DNA of 64,000 bases from Helicoverpa zea (taxonomy: Eukaryota > Arthropoda > Insecta > Lepidoptera > Noctuidae): NCBI RefSeq assembly GCF_022581195.2, contig NC_061458.1, positions 11,222,001 to 11,286,000 of the forward strand. Reading direction: 5' to 3'. The position numbers and the translations under genes were made by a program. This document shows positions 62,701-64,000 of this stretch, one piece after another (the stretch's first letter is position 1; the number at the start of each line of letters is the position of its first letter). The notes below the pieces were generated by a model. That model was given only the letters and a program-made list of their open reading frames with translations, made no database searches and was not told the DNA's origin.

Positions 62701-63889
62701 AGGTACCTACCGATCTTGATGGACTCCGTTACGCCTATGATATATTATATTGTGCATCGCCTTCAATCGTTGACACCATATACCATAGATTAAAGTTTAA
62801 AAGAAAAATGTACCTCGATTAAAATAAATAAAGCACTGGAATCTCTTTTTAAATAACCCAGCGTTTAACATTCGAATTTAAAGTAAGTAGTCGCCAGTTA
62901 ACATAATATTTCAACACTATCCCCAGTGCGGAAAATAAGGATATCTCGGAAAGTAATCTACAGGGCGGTCAGGAACGTTCCTCGTTGGAGCAGTCCCATT
63001 TATACTTAAACTGGATTGCTTTTAGAGGCTCCCAGATTGCTCTCAGTTAGAATTGCGAGGCACTAAAGCCATTCATTGAGATATAATCTGGACATTGACT
63101 ATTTCGTAGGTTTTTGTGTTAACTTTTATGTTACTGATTAATAGATAGATAGCTTTGTGCTTCGTGTAAATTGATTTTGATTAGGTATCATAAATAAGTA
63201 TCTTACTCTAACAAGCTGTAGGTATTTCGGGGTTTGATCTGCTTTCCTAGAAAACGAAAGAAACGCATTCTATTTTAAAATAATTTTCAAAATCGGTTTT
63301 GTCGATCATGAAATGAGTTCGTATGAAATCTCACAAACTTTATGTAAGTACCTTTTAATGATTATTGAGAAAATGCTAAACCAATTTTTCGTTTTGTTAC
63401 TCCTTTGGAAAAAGCTTATGATTTTCTATACATTTCTTCTCTATAACTCTCTTCTCATTACTTTTAAATATGAAATGGAACAACAATAACAAAACAAAAA
63501 TTCTATCGAAATAAACAAAAGGTAACTAGGTAGGTTACTACTAGTGGATCGTAAAACGTACACAATCAAGCTTGGTGTCCACTGACGCATAACATCATTC
63601 GCTTGTATATTTACACCAGTATGCTCCTGCCCGATTAGAGGAGGACGCAGCATATAAAACACATGGAGAACAAAATAACTAGCGAAGGTGCCATAACGTA
63701 AAATTTCATAAGAAAGAAGCGCGCCAAAATGCGAGTGTGCGGGGGACGAGGAACATTTACTGTCTTCACTCTTAGGGTCATGGCACAGAATAGCGGCACC
63801 GCAACAGCACGGCTCCACAGCTCCAGCATTTAAGTTGTCATTCAATTTAGAGCATTAAATCGTGTATATTATATTTCGTAATGTCAATA
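59769..63889. other. Region upstream of aralar
   Basis: The aralar promoter and 5' UTR should lie at the left end of this stretch. The rest shows only short open frames on both strands without recognisable domains, including a 134-codon minus-strand frame at 63441-63845 of odd composition. A minus-strand frame at 61628-61453 ends in a possible splice donor (see findings). No tRNA or other RNA gene was recognised. Confidence 0.5.
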
Positions 63890-64000
63890 TGAAAAAGCCA
63901 ACGGCGAGCAGTCAGCGCGCTTGCCGCTACCACACAACTCGCCTCGCAGCCCGCGTGCTGCAAGCGAGCGGACCTCATGCGTACAGCGCGCCGACGGCAT
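63890..64000. promoter_or_regulatory. GC-rich edge, possible start region of a gene beyond the window
   Basis: The last 100 bases are sharply richer in G, C and CpG (AGTCAGCGCGCTTGCCGC, then CTCGCCTCGCAGCCCGCGTG) than the AT-rich DNA before them. GAGCAGTCAG resembles an arthropod initiator, and TATA-rich sequence lies about 50 bases upstream. This would fit a plus-strand promoter and 5' UTR running off the window. Direction and gene are unknown. Confidence 0.35.

Noticed and set aside
63441..63845. 134-codon minus-strand open frame
   Set aside because: The composition and hydrophobic patches look random, there is no recognisable domain, and a second frame overlaps it on the same strand.
1..64000. 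CRISPR arrays, operons, ribosome binding sites, phage or plasmid features
   Set aside because: The sequence is clearly from a eukaryotic nuclear genome; no regular spacer-repeat array was seen.

Overview
This is a eukaryotic, AT-rich, intron-containing insect nuclear window, almost certainly from a moth or butterfly. The evidence is the spliced genes with GT-AG junctions, the aralar and tolloid protein types, RTE-type LINE tails of the lepidopteran kind (…CCTTTGCCCAGCAGTGGGAC…) and several dispersed repeats that I recognise from lepidopteran genomes. No bacterial features, CRISPR arrays, rRNA genes or tRNA genes were seen.

Left third (1-20.8 kb, + strand): the 3' part of a tolloid/BMP1-family metalloprotease. 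Thirteen exons carry the end of the astacin catalytic domain, then CUB1-CUB2-EGF1-CUB3-EGF2-CUB4-CUB5 and an acidic/basic tail (785 aa in the window). The 5' exons, including the zinc-binding motif, lie to the left. Its 11-kb intron holds a decayed RTE LINE split by a fold-back element. The end of the EGF2/CUB4 exon is repeated four times in tandem inside the following intron.

Next (22.6-25.5 kb, + strand) is a complete four-exon YOD1/OTU1 deubiquitinase of 310 aa. A mariner deletion derivative with perfect 19-bp terminal repeats lies between it and the convergent next gene.

Middle and right (31.4-59.8 kb, - strand): a complete calcium-regulated mitochondrial aspartate/glutamate carrier (aralar/citrin). 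I reconstruct 13 exons that join in frame to 685 aa. Its introns hold most of the mobile DNA: an apparently intact two-ORF LINE, a DNA-transposon-like composite with repeated GCGTCCA motifs, several RTE remnants, SINEs and MITEs. A six-exon gene for a secreted spätzle-like cystine-knot protein (193 aa, + strand) is nested, antisense, in aralar intron 1.

The right end (60-64 kb) has no gene I can support. The last 100 bases are GC-rich and may be the start region of another gene.

The genes are not an operon and do not form one pathway. Tolloid and the spätzle-like protein are both secreted signalling components, YOD1 acts in ubiquitin/ER quality control, and aralar acts in the mitochondrial inner membrane. 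I found no convincing new multi-gene system. The observations most worth a second look are the four-copy exon-end array in tolloid, the nested spätzle-like gene, the intact LINE and the GCGTCCA element. Splice sites were chosen by eye from reading frame and consensus.
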